In this document: piece after piece, positions 26,569 through 37,606 of the stretch
Layout: every line of letters begins with the position of its first letter
How positions within the stretch are numbered: the stretch's first letter is position 1
NCBI RefSeq assembly: GCF_001676655.1
Contig: NZ_LZDB01000002.1
Coordinates: forward strand, 62,001-126,000
Length of the DNA stretch: 64,000 nucleotides
DNA from: Perlucidibaca aquatica
Lineage (GTDB): Bacteria > Pseudomonadota > Gammaproteobacteria > Pseudomonadales > Moraxellaceae
Direction of reading: 5' to 3'
Program-made: the position numbers and the translations under genes
Notes under the pieces: generated by a model
Seen by the model: only the letters and a program-made list of their open reading frames with translations
Told to the model about the DNA's origin: nothing
Database searches by the model: none

Positions 26569-27654
26569 GTGATCATCCGTCGATACCTCGCCACGCAAGT
26601 CTTGGCGACCAGCTTTGCGGTAGCCGGCTTGCTCACGGTGATTCTGATGAGCAGCCGCGTCATTCAGTTTTTCGAGAAGGCGGCGAATGGCAAAATTGCG
26701 GTGGACCTGCTCACCGCCGTGCTGTGGTATCGCTTGCCGGGTTTTCTCGAGCTCATTTTGCCTCTGGGTCTTTTCATTGGTCTTTTGTTGGCGCTAGGCC
26801 GACTCTATTTAGACAATGAAATTGCCGTGCTCGCGGCGGCGGGGATTGGCCCTCAACACCTCATGCGCTGGCTGCTGCCTAGCATGCTCTTTGTGATGGG
26901 CTTAACCGCGTTGATGGCGCTTTGGTGGTCGCCCAGCGGGGTTGCCGAATCCAATCGTATTTATGCTGAGCAAGCCAACCGAAGTACCTTTGAATTGATT
27001 CAGCCCGGGCGCTTTCAGCGGGTTGGGGAGCGCATGCTGTATGCCGATTTAAGCCCTGATCGCTCCGTTTTGCGCTCGGTAGTGTTGTTAGAGACGCGTG
27101 CAGAGAATGATCAAGCCACGGGAGAGCGACAGGTCATTGTCAGGGCGCGCGAAGGTCGACGCGTTAATGATCCCATTCTTGGTCCCGATACCGTCGAATT
27201 ACGCAATGGTGAGCGCTGGCTGTTGCGTGCTGGCAGCGCCGACTATCAACGCGTGGCGTTTGAAAGTTACCGCTTACGTTTAAAGCAAACGGAAACGCCA
27301 GTGGCCGGCAAGGATTTATCGGCGTTATCAACGCCGGCGCTTTGGCAAGAACGCACAAACTCGCCCATGGCCGCGGCTGAATGGGGCTGGCGTACTTCCT
27401 TGGTATTCATGGTGCCGATCATTGCTTTGTTGGCTTTGCCTCTTGCCAAAGTTAATCCACGGCAAGGACGCTATCTCAAATTGTTGCCCGCAATCGTGTT
27501 GTATTTGAGCTATGTGGTGCTGCTGGCGGCTGTGAAAAACGGTGTTGAAAAAGAGTCATTACGCAGCAGTGCGTATTGGGCCGTGCATGGGCTTTATCTA
27601 TTCTTAGCCTTGGTCATGTTGCATGGCAAACCCCGTCGGAGTGCTAGCAAATGA
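26569..27654 (+). CDS. lptF: LPS export ABC transporter permease LptF
   Basis: LptF forms with LptG and LptB the inner-membrane ABC transporter that extracts lipopolysaccharide and pushes it into the Lpt bridge. The 361-residue product has the expected layout: an N-terminal amphipathic helix (MIIRRYLATQVLATSF), three membrane segments, a periplasmic beta-jellyroll, and three C-terminal membrane segments. The cytosolic coupling stretch LYLDNEIAVLAAAGIGP is present. GTG at 26569 is preferred over upstream ATG 26542 because it gives the usual MII(R/F)RY start and follows AAGGA. It overlaps lptG by 4 bp. Confidence 0.95.
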   Translation: MIIRRYLATQVLATSFAVAGLLTVILMSSRVIQFFEKAANGKIAVDLLTAVLWYRLPGFLELILPLGLFIGLLLALGRLYLDNEIAVLAAAGIGPQHLMRWLLPSMLFVMGLTALMALWWSPSGVAESNRIYAEQANRSTFELIQPGRFQRVGERMLYADLSPDRSVLRSVVLLETRAENDQATGERQVIVRAREGRRVNDPILGPDTVELRNGERWLLRAGSADYQRVAFESYRLRLKQTETPVAGKDLSALSTPALWQERTNSPMAAAEWGWRTSLVFMVPIIALLALPLAKVNPRQGRYLKLLPAIVLYLSYVVLLAAVKNGVEKESLRSSAYWAVHGLYLFLALVMLHGKPRRSASK

Positions 27655-28718
27655 GTCGTTTAGGGCGATACGTCAGTCTGACGGTGCTGGCCAGTATGTT
27701 GTTGGTTCAGGCCTTGCTGCTTGGGCTTGATCTGGTCTTTAGCTTTATTGGCGAATTGGATAACGTCAAAGGCAGTTACGGCGCATGGGATGCTTTCCGC
27801 TACACCCTGTATGTTATGCCGGGTCACATCTATACGATTTTGCCGATGTCGGCGCTTATTGGTGCATTGGTAGGCCTAGGCTCACTGGCATCCAGCTCTG
27901 AACTTACCGTCATGCGGGCTGCCGGAGTGAGTATTTCGCGCATTGTGGCGTGGGTCATGGCCGGTGCGCTGAGCATCATTATCATGGGTCTGGCCTTGGG
28001 CGAATTTGTGGTCCCACATACCGATCAGCGCGCAGAAACATTGAAAGCCCGTGCCCAGGGTCAAGACTATACGCCGGGTCGTATCAGTGGGTATTGGCAG
28101 CGCGAAGGGCAGGAGCTGATTAACATCCAACTCGTGACCCCAGAGGGTCAGCTGCTCGGTGTGAGTCGTTACCGATACAACAGCGAAGGCCTGTTGCAGG
28201 AAGCCAGTTTTGCCGCCACGGGAGAATACCTTGGCAGCAGTGGTTGGCGCTTAAGCGATCTGCGCGTGACCACCTTTTTGTCGGATGGCCGCAGCCAAAC
28301 CTCAACACAGCCGCAGTTGCTCTGGCCGGTGCGTTTAACCCCTAATTTTCTGCGCGTGGCTGCGGCAGACCCTGAGCAACTGGGCTTAGCTGACCTGCGA
28401 CTGTATTCGCGGTATTTGCATAAGCAGGGACTGGATGCGGGAAACTACGAACTGCAATTCTGGAAAAAAGCGCTCAGTCCCTTAGCCGTATTTTCGATGG
28501 TGCTGATTGCCTGCTCGTTTATTTTTGGACCCTTGCGTTCAGTGACCTTGGGTTTACGCATCATTACGGGTGTGCTGGTCGGTCTGGTTTTTCGTTACAC
28601 GCAGGATGCGGCCGGGTTTGCCAGCTTGCTCTTTCACGCCTCGCCATTCTGGGCCACGTTATTGCCCATTGCGCTCTGCCTCAGCGCTGGCGCCTACGCT
28701 ATTTACCGGGTGCGATGA
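27651..28718 (+). CDS. lptG: LPS export ABC transporter permease LptG
   Basis: LptG is the partner permease of LptF. The 355-residue protein has the same three-TM, jellyroll, three-TM plan, with the coupling stretch SSELTVMRAAGVSISRIV and the periplasmic domain starting near residue 110. It overlaps lptF by ATGA and overlaps the downstream PP2C gene by 4 bp. That makes a translationally coupled chain. Confidence 0.96.
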   Translation: MSRLGRYVSLTVLASMLLVQALLLGLDLVFSFIGELDNVKGSYGAWDAFRYTLYVMPGHIYTILPMSALIGALVGLGSLASSSELTVMRAAGVSISRIVAWVMAGALSIIIMGLALGEFVVPHTDQRAETLKARAQGQDYTPGRISGYWQREGQELINIQLVTPEGQLLGVSRYRYNSEGLLQEASFAATGEYLGSSGWRLSDLRVTTFLSDGRSQTSTQPQLLWPVRLTPNFLRVAAADPEQLGLADLRLYSRYLHKQGLDAGNYELQFWKKALSPLAVFSMVLIACSFIFGPLRSVTLGLRIITGVLVGLVFRYTQDAAGFASLLFHASPFWATLLPIALCLSAGAYAIYRVR

Positions 28719-29407
28719 TGACCAGCTGGCAGCGATGGTCGGCAACCGATATTGGCAATCGCCGAGCCCAAAATGAAGATGCGTTAGTGTGTCGCGATTA
28801 CGACGGGCTTTGGGCTGTCATCGACGGCATGGGCGGCATTAACGCCGGAAATGTCGCCAGTGCCGCCCTTGCACATGCCATTGAGCACATGGAGCTAAAG
28901 TCCTCTTTGCCGGATGCGGTCGATCAAATTGAAGATTTAGTACTGGCTGTGCACGATCAGTTGCATGACTTTGCTCAACAGGAAATACCACGCCGCACAC
29001 TGGGTTGTACCCTGGCTTTAATGCGGTTAACGCAAACGTGGGGATTGGTGGTCTGGGTGGGTGATGTGCGACTGTATCGCTGGCGCGATCAGGCCCTGAC
29101 CCGTCTCACGCAGGACCATCTGGATGCCAGTCATGAGCTTACGCGACTTATCGGCGATGGCCTGCTCTTGCCGGACTTCGCTGTGGTGCGTGTGCAAGCA
29201 GGTGATCGCTATTTACTCGCCAGTGACGGCTTGCATAACGAATTGAGCGATGCGCGCTTGGGCTATTGGTTGGCGCAGGCGCCAGAGTTGGCACAGCGAG
29301 AGCTGGTAGCAGAAGCGTTAGCGGCTGGGGGGCGAGACAACCTCAGCTTGATCATTCTTGAGGTGGAAACGGATGCCATCAGCTCGAGTCGGAGCATTCA
29401 GCCATGA
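28715..29407 (+). CDS. PP2C-family (PPM) serine/threonine protein phosphatase
   Basis: A 230-residue PP2C phosphatase of the bacterial Stp/PrpC type, which dephosphorylates Ser/Thr on proteins using two metal ions. The metal-binding motifs are present: NRRAQNEDALVC, VIDGMGGINAG, VVWVGDVRLYRW, LLASDGLHNELSD and GGRDNLSLIIL. It starts within the lptG stop at an ATGATGA and overlaps the next gene by ATGA. No Ser/Thr kinase is encoded nearby. Its target is unknown. Coupling to LPS export genes is suggestive but not proof of a functional link. Confidence 0.88.
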   Translation: MMTSWQRWSATDIGNRRAQNEDALVCRDYDGLWAVIDGMGGINAGNVASAALAHAIEHMELKSSLPDAVDQIEDLVLAVHDQLHDFAQQEIPRRTLGCTLALMRLTQTWGLVVWVGDVRLYRWRDQALTRLTQDHLDASHELTRLIGDGLLLPDFAVVRVQAGDRYLLASDGLHNELSDARLGYWLAQAPELAQRELVAEALAAGGRDNLSLIILEVETDAISSSRSIQP

Positions 29408-29823
29408 ACTCACGTGATGACTTGTGTGAAGTGAATGCTGCGCTTCTGGAGTTAGTGCGCCTGCAGTTAGCGGGTGAGCTGGATGCTTCAACGGCATGGC
29501 ATACCCGCCGCGATATGCTCAGCTCCGTAGAGGCAGCTTGGCATGATTTGAGCCAGGACTTAACGCCAGAAGCGCTGGCCAGCCTGCAACCCGTGGTTGC
29601 TCCGGTGCGAATCAGTTGGCGTGAGCGCTGGCAGAATAGATCTCGGTTCTCGTGGGAATTCAAATGGCCGTCATTCAAGACGGTCAGACTGCCGACCTTG
29701 CCCACGTTCAAGTTTCGTACCATGGCACCTCAGCAGCTTGTCTCACGGCTGGCTGAGCTGCCTTGGTGGACGCTGTTCTTGGCGTTGGCGATCGCTACCT
29801 TCTACTACGTCAGTACTCTCTAA
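29404..29823 (+). CDS. Predicted tail-anchored membrane protein of unknown function
   Basis: A 139-residue protein with an acidic, helical N-terminal half (residues 1-65, LELVRLQLAGELDASTAWHT), a basic, Pro/Phe/Lys-rich middle (FKWPSFKTVRLPTLPTFKFR), and a single hydrophobic segment at the very C-terminus (WWTLFLALAIATFYYVSTL). That is a tail-anchor layout with the bulk in the cytoplasm. No family is recognised. It overlaps the PP2C gene by 4 bp, so it is a candidate membrane tether, substrate or regulator of the phosphatase. It converges on the RDD gene with a 6-bp gap. Confidence 0.7.
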   Translation: MNSRDDLCEVNAALLELVRLQLAGELDASTAWHTRRDMLSSVEAAWHDLSQDLTPEALASLQPVVAPVRISWRERWQNRSRFSWEFKWPSFKTVRLPTLPTFKFRTMAPQQLVSRLAELPWWTLFLALAIATFYYVSTL

Positions 29824-29829
29824 GCGGCA

Positions 29830-30471
29830 TTAGTGCTGCGACTTATCGCCAAATAGACCTAAAAATCGATACGGTTTGCGCTCGGGCGCAGGCACTCGCA
29901 AGACAGCGGTCTGCGACAGTTGGTCGTGCATGCTGCGCCCCGCACCCACGCTGAAGGGCAGCAAGGCCCAGAGATAGTTCGCCGCAAAACCGATGGCGAC
30001 ACTCCAGCTCAATGCTTTGGCATCCTGCGGGTTTAGCACCCATGAGGCGGTGGCACTCAGAAATGGCAAGGCACAGGCCGCTAAAAAGCGCTGAAAGCTA
30101 CGCATCCACGTCAGGCGTTGCCCATTCAGGTCGCGTACTTCCAAACGCCAGGTTTGCATGCCCAGCGTTTGCCCACTGCGCGTCCAGCAATAACCGTAAA
30201 ACAGGAAAATGGCTGCAAACGACAAAGGAAACATCAGCCCTTGGCGTATCGCCGGCGAGAGCAGGGTGGCGGTGCTGCCGGTCGCAGCTGCGGATGGGGT
30301 GAATAGCGCAATCACAATCACGTTAATGACCGCAACCAAGGCAACCAGCAAAAGACTGTCGTAGACCAAGGCAATGAGTCGAACGCCTACGCCAGCGCGG
30401 GGCAGCGCTTGGGTGGTAGGGGCTAATGCGGCTGGGGTACGTTTTTTGCGAGCAACTGTGCGACGAGACAT
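29830..30471 (-). CDS. RDD-family membrane protein
   Basis: A 213-residue inner-membrane protein. The RDD domain begins at VGVRLIALVYDSLLLVALV, which carries the R and D of the name, and continues with GYCWTRSGQTLGMQTWRLEV. It has a basic N-terminal tail (MSRRTVARKKRTP) and about three to four membrane segments. Function in this family is mostly unknown; some members act as ion antiporters. It is a single gene on the minus strand between convergent and divergent neighbours. Confidence 0.85.
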   Translation of the reverse strand: MSRRTVARKKRTPAALAPTTQALPRAGVGVRLIALVYDSLLLVALVAVINVIVIALFTPSAAATGSTATLLSPAIRQGLMFPLSFAAIFLFYGYCWTRSGQTLGMQTWRLEVRDLNGQRLTWMRSFQRFLAACALPFLSATASWVLNPQDAKALSWSVAIGFAANYLWALLPFSVGAGRSMHDQLSQTAVLRVPAPERKPYRFLGLFGDKSQH

Positions 30472-30548
30472 GACTTCCGCTCAAGCATTAAGACAGCTGA
30501 ATGGTAACGGACTGCAAGCAAATTAGAGAGGTAACACGAGGTAAAAAT

Positions 30549-30635
30549 TGGTGCCGAGAAAGGGAATCGAACCCTTACGATGTCTCCACCGGCGGATTTT
30601 GAGTCCGCTGCGTCTACCAGTTCCGCCATCTCGGC
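30549..30635 (-). tRNA. tRNA-Leu (anticodon CAA)
   Basis: An 87-nt class II tRNA. On the minus strand the acceptor GCCGAGA pairs with TCTCGGC, followed by A and an encoded CCA. The anticodon arm GCGGA-CTCAAAA-TCCGC gives anticodon CAA, reading leucine codon TTG. The long variable arm (CGGTGGAGACATCG) is typical of leucine tRNAs. It lies upstream of queA, as in pseudomonads. Confidence 0.96.
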
Positions 30636-30724
30636 CCGAGAAGGTGCGCGGATTATAGCGATGCCATGCAGGTCGTCAAGCCCTGTTATACTGCGCACCC
30701 ATTTTCTGGCCGAGTGTGGATGGA

Positions 30725-32982
<2,258 letters not shown>

Positions 32983-32997
32983 AACTGGAGTGTTGTA

Positions 32998-33333
32998 ATG
33001 AGTTTCCTGATTTCTGATGCCATGGCTGAAGGTGGCGCTGCTGTTGCTGGTCAACCGTCCATGACGGGCCAGTTGGTGATGCTGGTCGGTTTTGTGGTGA
33101 TTTTCTACTTTTTGCTGTGGCGCCCACAGGCCAAGCGTCAAAAAGAAGCGCGCGCACTCATTGATAACCTGCAAAAGGGTGATGAAGTCGTGTTTGCCGG
33201 TGGCTTATTGGGTCGCATCGTTAAACTTGAAGGCGACTTTGCCGTGATTGCATTGAATGACTCCTTAGAAGTCAAAGTGCAGAAAGCTTCCGTGGTTGCC
33301 AGCCTGCCAAAGGGTACGCTGAAGAGCCTCTGA
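32998..33333 (+). CDS. yajC: Sec translocon accessory protein YajC
   Basis: YajC is a single-span inner-membrane protein that associates with SecDF. The 111-residue product has one transmembrane helix (LVMLVGFVVIFYFLLWRPQA) followed by the conserved RPQAKRQKEARALIDNLQKG and DEVVFAGGLLGRIVKLE. It lies 15 bp after tgt, in the standard queA-tgt-yajC-secD-secF order. Confidence 0.95.
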   Translation: MSFLISDAMAEGGAAVAGQPSMTGQLVMLVGFVVIFYFLLWRPQAKRQKEARALIDNLQKGDEVVFAGGLLGRIVKLEGDFAVIALNDSLEVKVQKASVVASLPKGTLKSL

Positions 33334-33341
33334 GTGTTCCC

Positions 33342-33373
33342 GCGCCCGACCCCGTTGGGCGCTTTCTTTTTTT
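33342..33373 (+). terminator. Intrinsic terminator between yajC and secD
   Basis: A textbook structure: the stem GCGCCC (33342-33347) pairs with GGGCGC (33357-33362) and is followed at once by a T-rich run of 11 bases (TTTCTTTTTTT). It ends 18 bp before the secD start. It therefore separates queA-tgt-yajC from secD-secF and should reduce read-through, unless secD has its own promoter or the terminator is leaky. Confidence 0.8.
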
Positions 33374-33391
33374 GTGTCTGCAGGTGTTCGC

Positions 33392-35248
33392 ATGCGTTTC
33401 CCCGCCTGGAAATTTGCTCTGATCTTCGTCGTCATGATGGTCAGTACTATTTACGCCCTTCCTAACTTTTATCCTGATGAGCCCGCTTTGCAGGTTTCGG
33501 GTTCACAAGCCAGTGTGCCGGTGGATGCGGATTTACTTAAGCGCGCCGCCTTTGCTTTGGACGAGGCGAAAATACCTCACCATGGTGATGAAGTGCAGGC
33601 CAAAGGCGTGCTGCTGCGCTTGAAAACGCCAGAACAGCAGGTCCAGGCGCAGGCGATCTTACGCCGTGCTTTGGGTGATAACTATGTGGTGGCGCTGAAC
33701 TTGGCACCGACCACACCCGCTTGGCTGAGCAGCATTGGCGGTAAGCCGATGAAGCTAGGTTTGGACTTACGGGGTGGCGTGCACTTCAAGCTGGAAGTGG
33801 ACGTCAACAAAGCGCTTGAGCAGCGTCAAGAAGGCTATGTTGTCGATATTAAAAAGCTGTTGCGTGACAAACAGCTGAGCTATCGCACGGTCTCTGAGCT
33901 GCCTAATGGGGCGCTAGAGGTGCGCTTTGCCTCCGCTGCGGACCGTGATGAGGCGCTGGCCTTACTGCGCACGGATCTGCCTGATTTTCTGGGCACGGCA
34001 GTGGAAGGTGCTGAGGGGCCAACCCTGGCGCTGGATTTCACGCCAGCCAAACGTCGTGAAATCACTGACTATGCGATTGGTCAGAACTTAACCACGCTGC
34101 GAAATCGTATCAATGAGCTGGGTGTGGCGGAAGCCGTCGTGCAGCGTCAGGGCAGTAATCGCATCGTGGTGGAATTGCCTGGCTTGCAAGATACCGCTGA
34201 AGCGAAACGTATTCTGGGTCGTACAGCCAGTCTGGAGTTCCGCTTTACCAGCATGGATTCCGCAGAAGGCTTTACCACGCCACCCGGCACTGAGCGTTTC
34301 GAGCGCAGTCAGGGCGGCATGGTGTTGCTGGAGAAGCGTAAGATTGTGACGGGTGAGCGCGTCACCAATGCGCAGTCGAGTTTCGACGAGTTCTCCCAGC
34401 CCCAAGTCAATATTAATTTGGACACCCGCGGCGGACGCCTAATGGCAGATGCCACTCGCGACAACGTGGGTCGCCAGATGGCCGTATTGTTCGTGGAAAA
34501 CAAGCAACGCGTGCGCTTTGATACGGATGCAGCCGGCAAAGTGACGGAAGTCCGTGAGCCGTATGTGGACAAACGCGTCATCAACGTGGCCACGGTTCAG
34601 TCGGTGCTCGGTTCGCAATTCCGTATTACCGGTTTGGATTCGCCGGCTGAAGGTCAAGAGCTCGCGCTGCTGTTACGTGCCGGCGCTTTGGCTGCGCCCA
34701 TGTACTTTGTTGAGGAACGCACGGTAGGTCCTAGCCTAGGCCAAGACAACATCGACAAGGGCATGCTGTCCACGCAAGTCGGTTTCGCGTTGGTGGCTAT
34801 ATTCATGGCGATTTTTTACCGTGTCTTCGGCTTGGTGGCCAATGTGGCACTGTTTTTTAACGTCGCGGTGCTGATTGCGGTGATGAGTACTATTGGTGCT
34901 GCGCTGTCCTTGCCCGGTATTGCGGGCATTGTCCTCACAGTGGGTATGGCGGTGGACGCCAATGTGCTGATTTTTGAGCGTATTCGTGAAGAGGTTGCGC
35001 GTGGTCTGTCACCGCACTCGTCGATCGTGGCTGGTTACGATCGAGCCTACGGCACAATTTTGGATGCCAACTTAACCACGCTCATTGTCGCCGTCATCCT
35101 GTTTTCGATCGGTACCGGCCCCATTAAAGGCTTTGCCGTGACGTTGGCTATCGGCATTCTCACTTCGATGTTCACGGCGATTACGTTTACGCGTGGCCTC
35201 GTGCAATTAATTTATGGTGGCCGTCGCGTCACCCGCTTGAGTATTTGA
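33392..35248 (+). CDS. secD: Protein translocase subunit SecD
   Basis: SecD with SecF forms the RND-like membrane complex that uses proton-motive force to finish protein export. From the ATG at 33392 the product is 618 residues, starting MRFPAWKFALIFVVMMVSTI (first TM). It has the periplasmic P1 domain with LGLDLRGGVHFKLEVD and the C-terminal five-TM region with FALVAIFMAIFYRVFG, GMAVDANVLIFERIREE and LTTLIVAVILFSIGTGPIKG. An in-frame upstream start at 33374 is adjacent to the terminator and less likely. secF follows 9 bp later. Confidence 0.97.
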   Translation: MRFPAWKFALIFVVMMVSTIYALPNFYPDEPALQVSGSQASVPVDADLLKRAAFALDEAKIPHHGDEVQAKGVLLRLKTPEQQVQAQAILRRALGDNYVVALNLAPTTPAWLSSIGGKPMKLGLDLRGGVHFKLEVDVNKALEQRQEGYVVDIKKLLRDKQLSYRTVSELPNGALEVRFASAADRDEALALLRTDLPDFLGTAVEGAEGPTLALDFTPAKRREITDYAIGQNLTTLRNRINELGVAEAVVQRQGSNRIVVELPGLQDTAEAKRILGRTASLEFRFTSMDSAEGFTTPPGTERFERSQGGMVLLEKRKIVTGERVTNAQSSFDEFSQPQVNINLDTRGGRLMADATRDNVGRQMAVLFVENKQRVRFDTDAAGKVTEVREPYVDKRVINVATVQSVLGSQFRITGLDSPAEGQELALLLRAGALAAPMYFVEERTVGPSLGQDNIDKGMLSTQVGFALVAIFMAIFYRVFGLVANVALFFNVAVLIAVMSTIGAALSLPGIAGIVLTVGMAVDANVLIFERIREEVARGLSPHSSIVAGYDRAYGTILDANLTTLIVAVILFSIGTGPIKGFAVTLAIGILTSMFTAITFTRGLVQLIYGGRRVTRLSI

Positions 35249-35257
35249 GGACGCGTC

Positions 35258-36175
35258 ATGTCTGAGCCCCGGATTATTCGTTTCATGCGGTTCCGCCGCG
35301 GCATGGCCATTTTTTCGGCTGCCGTGGTATTAGTGGGTTTTGTGTCATTGGTGACTAAGGGTCTGAATTTAGGTTTGGACTTCACCGGAGGCACGGCCGT
35401 TGAGTTGCATTTTGAGCAAGCGGTACAGCAACAGGAAATTAGCCGAGCACTGGCAGCGGCCAATGTGGACGATGCGGTCGTGCAATATCTGGGCGATGCA
35501 AACTCAGTGATTGTGCGTATGCCGCCGCAACCGGGCGATGCCACTAGTCTGGGTCAGAAAATTGCTAACTTAGCGAGTACGCCGGGTAACCCTGCCGTGG
35601 TTCGCCAAGTCGATAGCGTGGGCTCGCAAGTGGGTGACGAGCTCTACGCTAACTCGCTGATGGCTGTTGGCTTATCTTTGGTCATGATGATGTTGTATGT
35701 GGCGGTTCGCTTCCGCTTCAAATTTGCCGTCGGCGCCGTGATATCGCTCTTCCATGATGTGTTGTTCACCGTTGGGATGTTCTCGCTCTTAGGCTTGCCC
35801 TTTGATCTCACCGTGCTGGCGGCGGTATTGGCACTTATTGGCTACTCACTTAACGACACCATCGTGGTCTTCGACCGTATTCGCGAAAATTTCCGCAAAT
35901 TACGCAAAGCCGATGCCATTGAAATTGTCGATATTTCGCTCACTGAAACCTTGCGTCGTACCATCATGACCGTTGCAACAGTGGCACTGGTGGTTTTTGC
36001 CCTGCTACTGGTGGGCGGGCCCGCCTTGCACTGGTTCTCGGTGGCGATGTTGATTGGCTTGTTTGCAGGCACCTACTCATCGATTTACATTGCGACCAGT
36101 TACGCTTTAGCCATGGGTCTATCAAAAGAAGACTTTATTGTTGAAGTCAGCAAAGAAGAGGATGACCGTCCATGA
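35258..36175 (+). CDS. secF: Protein translocase subunit SecF
   Basis: SecF is the partner of SecD. The 305-residue protein has the N-terminal TM, LGLDFTGGTAVELHF at the start of the periplasmic domain, and the C-terminal membrane motifs SLFHDVLFTVGMFSLLG, GYSLNDTIVVFDRIREN and SLTETLRRTIMTVATVALVV. It overlaps the downstream GST gene by 4 bp, which couples that gene to the sec operon. Confidence 0.97.
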   Translation: MSEPRIIRFMRFRRGMAIFSAAVVLVGFVSLVTKGLNLGLDFTGGTAVELHFEQAVQQQEISRALAAANVDDAVVQYLGDANSVIVRMPPQPGDATSLGQKIANLASTPGNPAVVRQVDSVGSQVGDELYANSLMAVGLSLVMMMLYVAVRFRFKFAVGAVISLFHDVLFTVGMFSLLGLPFDLTVLAAVLALIGYSLNDTIVVFDRIRENFRKLRKADAIEIVDISLTETLRRTIMTVATVALVVFALLLVGGPALHWFSVAMLIGLFAGTYSSIYIATSYALAMGLSKEDFIVEVSKEEDDRP

Positions 36176-36846
36176 TTCGCGTCCACCACCTCAATAATTC
36201 GCGCTCGCAGCGTATTCTCTGGTTGCTAGAAGAGTTGGGCTTGGCCTATGAGGTGGTGCGCTATCAGCGGGATGCCAAGACGATGTTAGCGCCGCCTGAG
36301 TTACGAGCGGTGCATCCCTTGGGTAAGTCGCCTGTTATTACTGATGACGACATTACCGTGGCGGAGTCGGGTGCGATTATTGAGTATCTCGTCGAGCGCT
36401 ATGGCCAGGGTCGATTGCAGCCCGCGCTAGGCACCCCTGAGCGCCTGCGGTATACCTATTGGCTGCATTTTGCCGAAGGCTCGGCCATGCCACCCTTGTT
36501 GCTTAAGCTGGTCTTTTCCTTCTTGCCTAAGTCGCCGGCCCTGCCAGCCCTGCTGCGCCCTTTGGTGCGTAAGGTCTCGGAAGGCGCTCAAAAAAGCTTT
36601 ATTGATCCGCAAATCTTGCAGCAACTGAACTACTTTGAAGCGGAGTTGGGTCGCCACGAGTGGTTTGCTGGCGACAGCTTTTCAGCAGCGGACATTCAAA
36701 TGAGTTTTCCGCTGGAGGCCGCTGCAGCACGTGGTGGTTTAGATAAAAAATGGCCCAAAGTGTCGGCGTTTTTGCAGAAAATCCATGACCGGCCTGCCTA
36801 TCAGCGTGCCTTGGAGCAGGGTGGTCCCTACCAGCTGATGAGCTGA
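36172..36846 (+). CDS. Glutathione S-transferase family protein
   Basis: A 224-residue cytosolic GST-like protein. The N-terminal thioredoxin-like domain begins MIRVHHLNNSRSQRILWLLE. The Ser-Gln-Arg of NSRSQR is the glutathione-activating region, and GKSPVITDDDITVAESGAII carries the cis-Pro and the ES glutathione-binding pair. The C-terminal domain is all-helical. Substrate is unknown. The start overlaps the secF stop (ATGA), though no functional link to export is implied. Confidence 0.88.
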   Translation: MIRVHHLNNSRSQRILWLLEELGLAYEVVRYQRDAKTMLAPPELRAVHPLGKSPVITDDDITVAESGAIIEYLVERYGQGRLQPALGTPERLRYTYWLHFAEGSAMPPLLLKLVFSFLPKSPALPALLRPLVRKVSEGAQKSFIDPQILQQLNYFEAELGRHEWFAGDSFSAADIQMSFPLEAAAARGGLDKKWPKVSAFLQKIHDRPAYQRALEQGGPYQLMS

Positions 36847-36937
36847 TGGGCACGCAAGTACTACAAAGCAGTCACAAAAGTGGCTTGTTGTTGTTGAAAA
36901 TTTAGGCAATTCTTTACGCATACTTCACTCAGTGAAC

Positions 36938-37606
36938 GTGATGGCTATGAAAAAGAAGCTGGTATTGGCAATTTCTCTCTCGGCAGGCGGTGCTTACGGT
37001 GCCGAGCTTCAGCCGTGGCTGTCCTTAAAAAACCTCTTCGCTGTGTTACCTGCAACATTGAAGCCCCTGAGCCCTGAAGAAAAGCGACTGCGCAGTGCTT
37101 TTGATGCCATTGAGGGCGGAATTAATGCCCCCAATGTCGGTTTAAGTCTGGTGAGTAGCGAGTCAAAACTGGACGGTGTGGCTTGCCAAGCAAATGGCTG
37201 TGAAAACGGAGATGCGGTCAGTCTCAGTCAGCAGCGCAATGGCTTGTCTTGGAACTTGCCCAGCGCGGGTGATTTTTCGTTTTCGCCACGAGCCGAAGTG
37301 GTTCGCTATCAGTGGTCTAGCCCTAGCCAAAATTTGGTGAGCAGCAGTAATTTCGGTATGGGTGTAGGCATAGACAGCCTATACAAACTAAGCGATAGCT
37401 ATTCGGCGTATGCCAGTGCGGGCATGATGCAAATGACCAAGGGCAGTGCTTACGAAGGGCTGTTCGGAGTGCGTCGACAGTTCAGCGATGCCAGTTTGTT
37501 TCTGGAAGCCCGTTGGGCTGACTTGAGTCAGCCCAAGCAGATTGAAAATGCCTATGACTTTAGTAACTTGCGCATAGGCATTTCACATCAGTTCAAAGGA
37601 CTTTAG
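36938..37606 (+). CDS. Small exported protein, possibly an outer-membrane beta-barrel
   Basis: An approximately 222-residue protein with a signal peptide (MKKKLVLAISLSAGGAYGA, cleavage after AYGA). The mature part has a short helical section, one cysteine pair (GVACQANGCENG), then alternating hydrophobic and polar strands (FGMGVGIDSLYKL, YSAYASAGMMQMT, YEGLFGVRRQF, SLFLEARWADL). It ends with LRIGISHQFKGL, similar to barrel C-termini. No family is recognised. Start choice among GTG 36932, ATG 36938 and ATG 36947 is uncertain. It stands alone after secF-GST and converges on suhB with a 4-bp overlap. Confidence 0.65.
   Translation: MMAMKKKLVLAISLSAGGAYGAELQPWLSLKNLFAVLPATLKPLSPEEKRLRSAFDAIEGGINAPNVGLSLVSSESKLDGVACQANGCENGDAVSLSQQRNGLSWNLPSAGDFSFSPRAEVVRYQWSSPSQNLVSSSNFGMGVGIDSLYKLSDSYSAYASAGMMQMTKGSAYEGLFGVRRQFSDASLFLEARWADLSQPKQIENAYDFSNLRIGISHQFKGL

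Noticed and set aside
30423..30698. 91-residue open frame on the minus strand across tRNA-Leu and the RDD gene start
   Set aside because: It translates the tRNA-Leu sequence itself and overlaps the RDD gene; there is no sign of selection as a protein.
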